Below are positions 1 to 8,363 of a DNA stretch of 64,000 bases, piece by piece (position 1 is the stretch's first letter; every line of letters starts with the position of its first letter). The translations under genes were made by a program, and so were the position numbers. The notes beneath the pieces are model-generated. The model saw nothing but the letters and a program-made list of their open reading frames with translations, was not told the origin of the DNA and ran no database searches. The stretch is from Nisaea sediminum (GTDB taxonomy: Bacteria > Pseudomonadota > Alphaproteobacteria > Thalassobaculales > Thalassobaculaceae), in the NCBI RefSeq assembly GCF_014904705.1, contig NZ_JACZCQ010000003.1, positions 620,001 through 684,000 of the forward strand, read 5' to 3'.

Positions 1-356
1 GCGACAGCATCGGCTACGGCGGCACGTACAAGGTGACCAAGGATGCGCGTATCGCCACGGTAGCCGTCGGCTATGCGGACGGTTATCTGCGCTGCCTTTC
101 GGGCAAGGGCGCGGCCTATATCGGCGACCAGCGCTTCCCCGTGGTCGGCCGGGTCTCGATGGACATGCTTGCCGTCGACGTCAGCCACGCGGATCCGACC
201 GAAGTCTATCCGGGCGGCTATATCGAGCTGCTCGGAGCGCATTACACGGTGAACGACGCGGCCGATGACGCGGGAACCATCGGTTATGAAATATTGACAG
301 CTCTCGGCCATCGCTATACCCGACGCTACATCGAAGCGGCGAGCGGAGAGTCCTGA
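1..356 (+). CDS. alr: Alanine racemase, C-terminal part (5' truncated by window edge)
   Basis: The frame is open from base 3 to the TGA at 356, so only the last ~117 residues are present. Alanine racemase interconverts L- and D-alanine with PLP for peptidoglycan. The fragment is the C-terminal beta domain: it shows the GYADGY stretch, the GRVSMDM motif typical of Alr and the GTIGYEILT-LGHR ending before the C-terminus. The PLP-lysine barrel domain lies outside the window. In alphaproteobacteria alr often precedes radA, which fits here with two mla-type genes inserted between. Confidence 0.93.
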   Translation, partial: DSIGYGGTYKVTKDARIATVAVGYADGYLRCLSGKGAAYIGDQRFPVVGRVSMDMLAVDVSHADPTEVYPGGYIELLGAHYTVNDAADDAGTIGYEILTALGHRYTRRYIEAASGES

Positions 357-402
357 TCATGCGTATCCCGATGCCCGGATCCCACGGGGGAAACGCCAGC
401 GC

Positions 403-1176
403 ATGACCTTCCTCGCAGCCGTGGGACGGACCTTCCTTGGGTTCCTTGCCGCAACCGGGCGGCTCACGATCTTTACCGGGATAACGCTCGGTCATTGCGT
501 CCGTCCTCCGCTTTACTGGCGCCTGCTCATGCGCCAGATCGTCGATATCGGCTATTACTCCCTGCCTGTGGTCGGACTGACCACGCTCTTCTCCGGCATG
601 GTTCTGGCACTTCAGAGCTATACGGGCTTCGCGCGGTTCAACGCAGAGAGCGCCGTCTCCACCGTCGTCGTGCTCTCCATGACGAGAGAACTCGGCCCGG
701 TACTGGCCGGCCTCATGGTCGCGGGCCGGATCGGCGCCTCGATGGCGGCCGAGATCGGCACGATGCGGGTGACCGAGCAGGTCGACGCGCTGACCACGCT
801 TTCGACCAATCCGTTCAAGTATCTCGTCGTCCCCCGGGTCCTGGCCGGCATGATCAGCCTGCCCTTCCTGGTGCTGATCGGCGACATCATCGGGGTTTTC
901 GGCGGCTATCTGGTCGGTGTGCACAAGCTTGGCTTCAATGCCGGGACTTACCTCAAGAGCACCTTCGAGTTCCTCGAGACACAGGACGTGGTCTCCGGCC
1001 TCGTGAAGGCGGCCGTCTTCGGTTTCCTGATCGCCGTCATGGGCTGCTATCATGGCTACCATTCGGGCCGCGGCGCCCAGGGGGTCGGCCGGGCGACGAC
1101 CAACGCGGTGGTATCGGCCTCCATTCTGATCCTGATATCGAACTACCTGATCACCGAACTCTTCTTCGCCCGCTAG
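403..1176 (+). CDS. mlaE: MlaE-type ABC transporter permease
   Basis: A 257-residue integral membrane permease of the MlaE/YrbE family, which with MlaF moves phospholipid between the inner membrane and a periplasmic MCE carrier. Several long hydrophobic segments alternate with the family's conserved cytoplasmic stretch (AGRIGASMAAEIGTMRVTEQ). The length matches the family. The gene ends 16 bases before mlaF on the same strand, so they are probably co-transcribed. No MlaD, MlaC or MlaB gene follows; the next gene is radA, so those partners must be encoded elsewhere. Confidence 0.9.
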   Translation: MTFLAAVGRTFLGFLAATGRLTIFTGITLGHCVRPPLYWRLLMRQIVDIGYYSLPVVGLTTLFSGMVLALQSYTGFARFNAESAVSTVVVLSMTRELGPVLAGLMVAGRIGASMAAEIGTMRVTEQVDALTTLSTNPFKYLVVPRVLAGMISLPFLVLIGDIIGVFGGYLVGVHKLGFNAGTYLKSTFEFLETQDVVSGLVKAAVFGFLIAVMGCYHGYHSGRGAQGVGRATTNAVVSASILILISNYLITELFFAR

Positions 1177-1192
1177 ACGGCTGGAAAGCGCG

Positions 1193-1981
1193 ATGGCCGA
1201 AACCACGGCGGCAAATCCCAAGATCCGGATCCGGGGCCTGCAAAAGTCCTTCGGCTCCAATCATGTGCTGCGCGGGCTCGACCTCGACATCGCGGCGGCG
1301 GAGTCCGTCGTCGTGATCGGCGGGTCCGGGACCGGCAAATCCGTTCTGATCAAAACCATCACCGGCCTGATGGAAGCTGACGGCGGCACGGTCGAGATCG
1401 ACGGCGTCGACGTACTCAAGCTGACTCCCTCCGAGCAGCACGGCATGATGAACCGCTTCGGCCTGCTGTTTCAGGCCGGCGCCCTCTTCGACTCGCTGAC
1501 CGTTCTGGAAAATGTCGCCTTCGGCCTGGTCGAGGCACAACGCATGCCCCGCGGAAAGGCGCACAAGCTGGCCCTCGACTTCATGGGCCAGGTCGGTCTG
1601 GAGCCAAGCGTCGGAGCGATGTATCCGGGAGAGATTTCCACCGGCATGCGGAAACGCGCCTCCCTCGCCCGCACCATTGCGACCCATCCCGACGTCGTGT
1701 TCTTCGACGAGCCGACCACGGGCCTCGACCCGATCATGGGCGACATCATCGACGAGTTGATCGTCAAATGCGTCAAGGACCTGAAGATCACCGCCCTCAC
1801 CATCACCCATGACATGGACAGCGCGCGCCGGGTCGGCGACCGGATCGCGATGCTTTACGACGGCAAGATCATCTGGCAGGGCCCGACCACCGAGATCGAC
1901 AATTCCGGAAATCCCTATGTGCACCAGTTCATCAACGGCCTCGAGGAAGGCCCGATCGAACTGGTGACGCGCCGGGCCTGA
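1193..1981 (+). CDS. mlaF: MlaF-type ABC transporter ATP-binding protein
   Basis: A 262-residue ABC ATPase. Visible are Walker A (GGSGTGKS, residues 43-50), the signature ISTGMRKR (148-155), Walker B VVFFDEP (168-174) and the switch histidine in ITHD (about 206). The STGM form of the signature and the C-terminal FINGL stretch are typical of MlaF rather than of sugar or metal importers. It presumably powers the MlaE-type permease encoded just upstream. radA starts 14 bases after its stop. Confidence 0.9.
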   Translation: MAETTAANPKIRIRGLQKSFGSNHVLRGLDLDIAAAESVVVIGGSGTGKSVLIKTITGLMEADGGTVEIDGVDVLKLTPSEQHGMMNRFGLLFQAGALFDSLTVLENVAFGLVEAQRMPRGKAHKLALDFMGQVGLEPSVGAMYPGEISTGMRKRASLARTIATHPDVVFFDEPTTGLDPIMGDIIDELIVKCVKDLKITALTITHDMDSARRVGDRIAMLYDGKIIWQGPTTEIDNSGNPYVHQFINGLEEGPIELVTRRA

Positions 1982-1995
1982 CGGGGCACGCGGCG

Positions 1996-3399
1996 ATGGC
2001 AAAATCCCAGTCCCGCTATGTCTGTCAGGAATGCGGCGGCGTGCAGCCCAAATGGGCCGGCAAATGCGATGCCTGCGGCGCCTGGAACACGCTGGTCGAG
2101 GAGGTGGTCGAGAAGAGCGCGCCGAAAGGCCTCAGCGGTGCCAAGGGCCGCCGGATCGAGTTCGTCGATCTCGCCGGCAGTTCCGAGAAACGCCCGCGCC
2201 GGGTGACGAAGATTGCCGAATTCGACCGGGTCGCCGGCGGCGGCCTCGTGCCCGGCTCGGTGATCCTGATCGGCGGCGATCCTGGTATCGGCAAATCCAC
2301 GCTGCTGCTGCAGGTTACGGCCAAGCTTTCGGAACATTGCCTCTGCGCCTATGTCTCGGGCGAAGAAGCGCTCGATCAGGTCCGGATGCGGGCCCAGCGG
2401 CTCGGCGTCGCCAAGGCGCCTGTCCAGCTCGCCGCGGCGACCAGCGTGCGCGATATCGTTACCACGCTCGAAAGCGAGGACCCACCGGACGTGCTGGTGA
2501 TCGACTCGATCCAGACCATGTATGTCGACGCCATCGACAGCGCGCCGGGCACCGTCTCCCAGGTCCGCGCCTCGGCCCAGGAGCTGATCCGTGTCGCCAA
2601 GCGCCGCGGCATCGTGCTGATGCTGGTCGGACACGTGACCAAGGAAGGCACCATCGCGGGCCCCCGCGTGCTGGAGCACATGGTCGACACGGTGCTCTAT
2701 TTCGAGGGCGAGCGGGGGCACCAGTTCCGCATCCTGCGCGGCGTGAAGAACCGCTTCGGGCCGACCGACGAGATCGGCGTCTTCGAGATGACCGAGGGCG
2801 GTCTTGCGGAGGTCACCAATCCCTCCGCCCTCTTCCTCGGCGACCGGCAGGAAAGCGTCTCCGGCGCCTGCGTCTTCGCCGGCATGGAAGGCACCCGCCC
2901 GCTTCTGGTCGAGATCCAGGCGCTTGTCGCGCCCTCGCCCTACGGCACGCCCCGGCGGGCGGTGATCGGATGGGATTCGGGCCGCCTCGCCATGGTGACG
3001 GCGGTGCTGGAAGCACGCTGCGGCGTGGTTCTCGCGGGCAGCGACGTCTTCCTCAATGTCGCGGGCGGCCTGAAGGTCGGTGAACCGGCGGCGGACCTGG
3101 CCGTCGCGGCAGCCCTGCTCTCCTCGCTGACCGGCAAGCCGGTTCCGTCCGATGCCGTGGTCTTCGGCGAGATCGGCCTCTCGGCCGAGATCCGTGCCGT
3201 CGCCCATGCCGAGGCGCGGCTGAAGGAAGCGGCCAAGCTCGGCTTCGGCCGCGCGATCCTGCCGGAGCTGCGGCGCAAGAAGGGCGAGAAGGCGTCGCGC
3301 AATGACGGCCTCTCTCTCGCCACGATCCGGCAGTTACATGATCTGGTGGCCATGTTTCAGGACGAGACGTCGGTCGGACGCAAAGCGGGAGAGGCCTGA
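1996..3399 (+). CDS. radA: DNA repair protein RadA
   Basis: A 467-residue RadA/Sms, the RecA-like ATPase that helps branch migration in recombinational repair. The N-terminal zinc finger has Cys10, Cys13, Cys24 and Cys27. Walker A (GGDPGIGKST) begins at about residue 93. The RadA-specific KNRFG motif lies near residue 250. The last ~170 residues form the Lon-protease-like domain. The TGA stop is three bases before the TTG start of the CvpA gene, suggesting co-transcription with cvpA and purF. Confidence 0.96.
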   Translation: MAKSQSRYVCQECGGVQPKWAGKCDACGAWNTLVEEVVEKSAPKGLSGAKGRRIEFVDLAGSSEKRPRRVTKIAEFDRVAGGGLVPGSVILIGGDPGIGKSTLLLQVTAKLSEHCLCAYVSGEEALDQVRMRAQRLGVAKAPVQLAAATSVRDIVTTLESEDPPDVLVIDSIQTMYVDAIDSAPGTVSQVRASAQELIRVAKRRGIVLMLVGHVTKEGTIAGPRVLEHMVDTVLYFEGERGHQFRILRGVKNRFGPTDEIGVFEMTEGGLAEVTNPSALFLGDRQESVSGACVFAGMEGTRPLLVEIQALVAPSPYGTPRRAVIGWDSGRLAMVTAVLEARCGVVLAGSDVFLNVAGGLKVGEPAADLAVAAALLSSLTGKPVPSDAVVFGEIGLSAEIRAVAHAEARLKEAAKLGFGRAILPELRRKKGEKASRNDGLSLATIRQLHDLVAMFQDETSVGRKAGEA

Positions 3400-3402
3400 G
3401 CT

Positions 3403-4071
3403 TTGGAAAACCTGCCCGTCAACGTGACGGATCTCGCGATCATCGCCGCCGTGCTGATCTCCGGCATTCTCGCCTTCGCCCGCGGCTTCTTCCGCGAGGT
3501 GCTGTCGATCGGCTCATGGGTCGCTGCCTTCTTCGCCGCGCTCTATCTCTACCCCGTCGTAACCCCGTATATCCGCCAGTTGCTGGGCTGGGGCGACATG
3601 GCCGACCTTGCCGCCGGGGTCGCCGTTTTCGTCGTCTCCGTGATTGTAATGTCGCTGTTCACCCACTATGTTGCAGCCGCATTACAGGGCAGCAGCCTGA
3701 GTGCGATCGACCGTTCTCTCGGGTTCCTTTTCGGGATCGCCCGGGGCGCGGTTCTGGTCTGCCTGCTCTATCTCGGACTGAATTGGCTGATCGAGGATGA
3801 TGGCTATCCGAAATGGGTAACCGAAGCCCGCACATTGCCCCTTGTTCAGCAGGGGGCGGAAACGCTTGTCAGTCTGGTCCCGCCGCATCTGCGCCCGCGG
3901 ATTCGCGACGCCGCCGGATCGGCGGAAACGAAAGCCCGCGAAGAAACCCAGAAACTGCTCTACGAACGCCTGATGAGCCCTCCGGCAAAATCCGATGCGC
4001 CGCAAGGCGGCGACGGGTATACTGCCGAGCAACGTCGGGATCTGGAGCGGGTCATCGAGAACACGCAGTAG
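3403..4071 (+). CDS. cvpA: CvpA family membrane protein
   Basis: A 222-residue protein of the CvpA (colicin V production) family. It has about four hydrophobic segments within the first ~135 residues, including the conserved RGFFREVLSIGSWVAAFF stretch, and a charged C-terminal tail. The start is a TTG at 3403, chosen because it follows the radA stop directly and gives the family's N-terminus. The radA-cvpA-purF order is widely conserved in alphaproteobacteria. The molecular role of CvpA is not settled; it has been linked to envelope stress tolerance. Confidence 0.88.
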   Translation: MENLPVNVTDLAIIAAVLISGILAFARGFFREVLSIGSWVAAFFAALYLYPVVTPYIRQLLGWGDMADLAAGVAVFVVSVIVMSLFTHYVAAALQGSSLSAIDRSLGFLFGIARGAVLVCLLYLGLNWLIEDDGYPKWVTEARTLPLVQQGAETLVSLVPPHLRPRIRDAAGSAETKAREETQKLLYERLMSPPAKSDAPQGGDGYTAEQRRDLERVIENTQ

Positions 4072-4120
4072 CGTGCTCATCCACATCGCCAAGATACGCC
4101 ACTGACGGGAGGGTGTCATT

Positions 4121-5602
4121 GTGACGGAGAAGGACAAACCGTTGGACCATTCCCATCAGCACGACGACGACCATCTGCACGAGGAGTGCGGGGTCTTCGG
4201 CATCTTCGGCGCTCCCGAATCCGCCGCTCTCACAGCCCTTGGCCTGCATTCCCTGCAGCATCGCGGACAGGAATCCTGCGGCATCGTCTCCTGGGACGGC
4301 GAGCATTTCCACGCCCACCGCGCGCTCGGCCATGTCGGCGAGAATTTCGGCGATGAGTCCGCCAAGATCGTGTCCCAGCTCAAGGGGCATGCTGCGATCG
4401 GCCATAACCGTTATGCGACCACTGGTGCGACCAACCTGCGCAACGTGCAGCCGCTGTTCGCCGATTTCGAATTCGGCGGCATGGCGCTCTGCCACAACGG
4501 CAACCTGACCAACGCGATCGACCTGCGCGACTCTCTGGTCCGCCAGGGCTGCCTCTTCCAGTCCACCTCCGACACCGAGACCATCATCCATCTCGTCGCC
4601 CGCAGCCCGCAGCAGACCGTGCTCGACCGGGTGATCGACGCGATGCAGAAGATCGTCGGCGCCTATTCCCTCGTCTGCCTGACCCGTGACGCGCTGATCG
4701 GCATCCGCGACCCGCACGGCGTGCGCCCGCTGTGCCTCGGCAAGGTCGGCGACGCGCATATCCTGACCTCGGAAACCTGTGCTCTCGACATCATCGGCGC
4801 CGACTTCGTGCGCGATATCGAGCCGGGCGAGGTCGTCATGATCACGAGTGACGGCATCAAGTCGCTGAAGCCCTTCGCGGCGAAGCCGAGCCGCTTCTGC
4901 ATCTTCGAATATATCTACTTCGCCCGCCCCGACAGCGTGATGGAAGGCAAGAGCGTCTATAACGCGCGCAAGGAAATCGGCGCCGTTCTGGCGAAGGAAA
5001 GCCACGTCGACGCCGATGTCGTCGTCCCGGTGCCGGACAGCGGCGTCCCGGCCGCGATCGGCTATGCCGCCGCGGCAGGCGTGCCTTTCGATCTCGGCAT
5101 CATCCGCAATCACTATGTCGGCCGTACCTTCATCGAGCCGACGGATCATGTCCGCCATCTCGGTGTGAAGCTGAAACACAATGCGAACACCGCCCAGCTC
5201 AAGGGCAAGCGCGTGGTCCTGGTCGACGATTCCATCGTCCGCGGCACCACCTCGACCAAGATCGTCGAAATGGTCCGCCAGGCAGGCGCCAAGGAAGTCC
5301 ACATGCGGATCGCCAGCCCGCCGACGACCCATTCCTGCTTCTACGGTGTCGACACGCCGCAGCGCGAGAAGCTGCTCGCGGCCCGCATGTCGGTCGAGGA
5401 GATGGCGGAACTGATCGGCGTCGACAGCCTCGCCTTCATCTCCCATGACGGGCTCTACAAAGCCGTCGGCGAAGCCGCCCGAAACAGTGAGCATCCGCAA
5501 TATTGCGATGCCTGTTTCACTGGCGACTATCCGATCGCGCTGATCGACCAGAATGACGGCTCCAATGTCCGGCAGCTGTCGCTCCTGGCCGAGGCCTCCT
5601 GA
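4121..5602 (+). CDS. purF: Amidophosphoribosyltransferase
   Basis: A 493-residue enzyme of the first committed purine step: PRPP plus glutamine gives phosphoribosylamine. The Ntn-glutaminase nucleophile is Cys23 (EECGVFGIFG), so a 22-residue propeptide is expected to be removed. That propeptide is unusually His/Asp-rich. The glutaminase domain fills the first half; the PRPP-binding motif LVDDSIVRGTT is near residues 366-376. The start is a GTG at 4121 with GGGAGG upstream. C-terminal cysteines (YCDAC) are typical of the Fe-S-containing PurF type. Confidence 0.96.
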   Translation: MTEKDKPLDHSHQHDDDHLHEECGVFGIFGAPESAALTALGLHSLQHRGQESCGIVSWDGEHFHAHRALGHVGENFGDESAKIVSQLKGHAAIGHNRYATTGATNLRNVQPLFADFEFGGMALCHNGNLTNAIDLRDSLVRQGCLFQSTSDTETIIHLVARSPQQTVLDRVIDAMQKIVGAYSLVCLTRDALIGIRDPHGVRPLCLGKVGDAHILTSETCALDIIGADFVRDIEPGEVVMITSDGIKSLKPFAAKPSRFCIFEYIYFARPDSVMEGKSVYNARKEIGAVLAKESHVDADVVVPVPDSGVPAAIGYAAAAGVPFDLGIIRNHYVGRTFIEPTDHVRHLGVKLKHNANTAQLKGKRVVLVDDSIVRGTTSTKIVEMVRQAGAKEVHMRIASPPTTHSCFYGVDTPQREKLLAARMSVEEMAELIGVDSLAFISHDGLYKAVGEAARNSEHPQYCDACFTGDYPIALIDQNDGSNVRQLSLLAEAS

Positions 5603-5627
5603 TCAGACCAATCTAGCTGAGAGTTTC

Positions 5628-6332
5628 ATGACCGGAAAACTCGAGGGCCGCATCGCGGTCATTACCGGCGCCTCCCGGGGCATCGGCGCGGCCGTCGCGA
5701 AAGCCTTCGCGCGGGAAGGCGCGCATGTCGTGCTCGTGGCCCGCACCGTCGGCGCGTTGGAGGAGGTGGACGACGAGATCCGCGCCGCCGGCGGAAGCGC
5801 CAGCCTGGTGCCGATGGATCTGAAGGACTCCGCCGCCATCGACCGCTTGGGCGCCGCGCTCTACGAGCGCTACGGCAAGATCGACATCCTGGTCGCGAAT
5901 GGCGGGATGCTCGGCACCCTGACGCCGATGCACCATTACGACCCTCAGCTCTGGGACGATGTCATCGCGGTCAACCTGACCGCCAACCAGCGGCTGGTGC
6001 GCAGCCTCGACCCGCTGCTCCGCCAGTCGGATGCCGGACGGGCGATCTTCGTCACCTGCGACGCCGCGCATGGCGAACGTCCTTTCTGGGGCGCCTATGC
6101 GGTCAGCAAGGCAGCACTGGAAGCGATGGTGCGCAGCTACGCGGCGGAGAACGCGCGCGGGACGATCCGGGCCAATCTGCTCAACCCAGGCGCCACCCGG
6201 ACCAAGATCCGCGCCACCGCCTATCCTGGCGAGGATCAGGCGAGTGTGCAGGCGCCGGAGGAACTGGTGCCGCTCTTCCTCGAACTCGCCTCGCCGGACT
6301 GCCTGCGCAATGGCGATCTCGTCGATGCGTAA
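5628..6332 (+). CDS. SDR family NAD(P)-dependent oxidoreductase
   Basis: A 234-residue short-chain dehydrogenase. It shows the cofactor motif TGASRGIG (residues 14-21), VANGG in place of NNAG, and YAVSK with the catalytic Tyr and Lys. The residue 13 before the Tyr, normally the catalytic Ser, is Cys (VTCDAAH). Start at ATG 5628, 25 bases after the purF stop. The SDR often found behind purF in alphaproteobacteria is of unknown substrate. Its last codons overlap the start of the next gene. Confidence 0.85.
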   Translation: MTGKLEGRIAVITGASRGIGAAVAKAFAREGAHVVLVARTVGALEEVDDEIRAAGGSASLVPMDLKDSAAIDRLGAALYERYGKIDILVANGGMLGTLTPMHHYDPQLWDDVIAVNLTANQRLVRSLDPLLRQSDAGRAIFVTCDAAHGERPFWGAYAVSKAALEAMVRSYAAENARGTIRANLLNPGATRTKIRATAYPGEDQASVQAPEELVPLFLELASPDCLRNGDLVDA

Positions 6333-7269
6333 GGCCGGGCGCAGCGCGCTTCTCGCCGCAGTTATGGTCGCAAGCATATCCGCATCTTCCGACGCGGTCG
6401 AAATTCAGGGACATCGCGGCGCTCGCGGCCTGTTGCCCGAAAATTCCCTGCCGGCATTCGCCAGGGCGCTGGATCTCGGCGTCGACGTTCTCGAACTGGA
6501 CACGGTGATTACCGCAGACGGAATCGCGGTTATCCATCACGACCGCGCACTGTCTCCGGAGCTCGCACGCAAGAACGGCTCCTGGATCGAGACCGAGGTG
6601 CCCCTGCGCGCGCTCACGTCGGAAGAACTCGCCGCATACGACATTGGCCGCATCCGGCCGGGCAGCCGCTACGAAAAGCGCTTTCCGGGCCAGCAGCCAG
6701 TCGACGGCACACGGGTCCCTCGACTCGCCGATCTGTTCCGCTTGATCAAGGACCGGGCCAACGTAAATGTCCGCTTCAATATCGAGACCAAGCGCTCGCC
6801 CCTGCATCCGTCCGACACACCGGATCCCGAGAGCTTCGCCCGCACCGTGATCGACACCGCGAGGGATGCCGGCATGGCGCACCGGGTCGCATTGCAGAGT
6901 TTCGACTGGTCGACGCTGATCGCGGCCAAGAGAATCGACCCGGCGATCCCGACCGTGTGCCTGACTGCCGAAGCCCGCTGGCTCGACAATCTGGAGATTG
7001 GCAAGGACGGCGCCTCGCCCTGGCTTGGCGGGCTGGATATCGACGATCACGGCGGCTCGGTGCAGAAAACGGCAAAAGCCGCCGGCTGCGCCGTCTGGTC
7101 GCCCTATTACCGCAATGTCACGAAAGAAGCTGTCGAAGCTGCTCATGCCGAAGGGTTGACGGTCGTGGTCTGGACGGTGAACGAGACCACCGACATGAAG
7201 CGGATGGTCGATCTGGGCGTCGATGGCATCATCACCGACTATCCGGACCGCGCAGCGGCCCTCAGGTAG
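6310..7269 (+). CDS. Glycerophosphodiester phosphodiesterase, exported
   Basis: About 319 residues, starting at ATG 6310 or 6325, both overlapping the end of the SDR gene. An N-terminal signal sequence (MRKAGRSALLAAVMVASIS) precedes the GDPD barrel. The family motif HRGARGLLPENS follows immediately, then the HHDRAL histidine site and an Asn/Glu metal site in RFNIETK. The enzyme hydrolyses glycerophosphodiesters to glycerol 3-phosphate and an alcohol, probably in the periplasm. The C-terminus (VDGIITDYPDRA) is the standard GDPD ending. Confidence 0.9.
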   Translation: MAISSMRKAGRSALLAAVMVASISASSDAVEIQGHRGARGLLPENSLPAFARALDLGVDVLELDTVITADGIAVIHHDRALSPELARKNGSWIETEVPLRALTSEELAAYDIGRIRPGSRYEKRFPGQQPVDGTRVPRLADLFRLIKDRANVNVRFNIETKRSPLHPSDTPDPESFARTVIDTARDAGMAHRVALQSFDWSTLIAAKRIDPAIPTVCLTAEARWLDNLEIGKDGASPWLGGLDIDDHGGSVQKTAKAAGCAVWSPYYRNVTKEAVEAAHAEGLTVVVWTVNETTDMKRMVDLGVDGIITDYPDRAAALR

Positions 7270-7347
7270 GAACGCCCCGGGATTGCCCGATTAGACGGCG
7301 AACCTATACTGGACGCGGGATAATCCTGAACGGGTTGGGGACGAGAG

Positions 7348-8337
7348 ATGAACACGGCTGATGGCGATGGCGGGCTGATTGCCGGTATCGGCCTGCCCCA
7401 GACCGGCTCCCACGTCGAACTCGACTGGAAAGACCTCGAAACCGGACGGCCGAAAGACCTTCGCCTCATCTGGCTCCATCTCGACCAGAAACAGGAAAGC
7501 GCACGGTCCTGGATCCGCGAGCGTTCGGGCATACCCGATGTCGCCGCCGAAGCCCTGATCGCGGAGGAGACACGGCCAAGGGTCCAGCGCTTCGATGATG
7601 GAACGCTGCTCGTGCTGCGCGGCGTCAACCTCAATCCCGGCGCCAACCCGGAAGACATGGTCAGTCTCAGGATCTGGATCGAGCCGGGCTTCATGATCAC
7701 GGTGCGAATGCGCCGGCTGCTCGCGGTGCAGGACACCGTCGATTCGATACGCACCGGCTATACACCGCAATCAGCGGACGAACTCCTGAGCACGATTGCC
7801 GACCGCCTGTTCAAGCGCATGGGACCGGTGATCGACGATCTGGAGGAGCGGATCGATACGGTCGACGAGGAACAGACCGTTGGCGATCTTCGCCAGCCGA
7901 CGCGGGAACTCCAGCTGCTTCGGCTCAGGACCATCATCCTCCGGCGCTATATCCTGCCGCAGCGGGACGCGCTCCGGCAACTGACCAACGACCCGCCCGC
8001 GTGGTTCAGCCGCCGAACCATCAGCGGCCTGACCGAGGCCGCGGATCGGGTGATCCGCTATGTCGAAAGTCTCGATGAAATCCGCGAGCGGGCGATGGTC
8101 ATCCAGGACACGATCCAGAACCGGAACAGCGAGGAGCTGAACCGGCGCCTCTATCTGCTCTCGGTGATTTCCGCCATCTGTCTGCCGCTCGGACTGCTGA
8201 CCGGCCTGCTTGGCATCAATGTCGCCGGCATGCCCGGCACGGAAACCGCGTGGGCCTTCTGGGCGGTCTCGCTTCTCATGATCGTCATCGTCGGTCTGGA
8301 ACTCTGGGCACTGAAAACGCTCAAATGGTTCAGATGA
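7348..8337 (+). CDS. zntB: CorA-superfamily transporter, ZntB type
   Basis: A 329-residue CorA-superfamily protein: a long cytoplasmic domain with acidic helices, then two C-terminal membrane segments. The loop motif between them is GINVAGMPG; GVN/GIN rather than GMN points to the ZntB branch, which moves Zn2+. ZntB was described first as an exporter and later as a proton-coupled importer, so direction is left open. The start has GGGGACGAGAG just upstream. A MscS channel gene follows 26 bases after the stop. Confidence 0.88.
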   Translation: MNTADGDGGLIAGIGLPQTGSHVELDWKDLETGRPKDLRLIWLHLDQKQESARSWIRERSGIPDVAAEALIAEETRPRVQRFDDGTLLVLRGVNLNPGANPEDMVSLRIWIEPGFMITVRMRRLLAVQDTVDSIRTGYTPQSADELLSTIADRLFKRMGPVIDDLEERIDTVDEEQTVGDLRQPTRELQLLRLRTIILRRYILPQRDALRQLTNDPPAWFSRRTISGLTEAADRVIRYVESLDEIRERAMVIQDTIQNRNSEELNRRLYLLSVISAICLPLGLLTGLLGINVAGMPGTETAWAFWAVSLLMIVIVGLELWALKTLKWFR

Positions 8338-8363
8338 TGCGAAAGGCCCGGTACGGGGAAAAC

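Noticed and set aside
181-1260. Long minus-strand ORF of 359 codons opposite mlaE
   Set aside because: It is Arg/Asp/Gly-rich antisense of well-recognised genes in high-GC DNA; no motif or ribosome-binding site.
1915-3207. 430-codon minus-strand ORF opposite radA
   Set aside because: Shadow of radA; composition typical of antisense high-GC frames.
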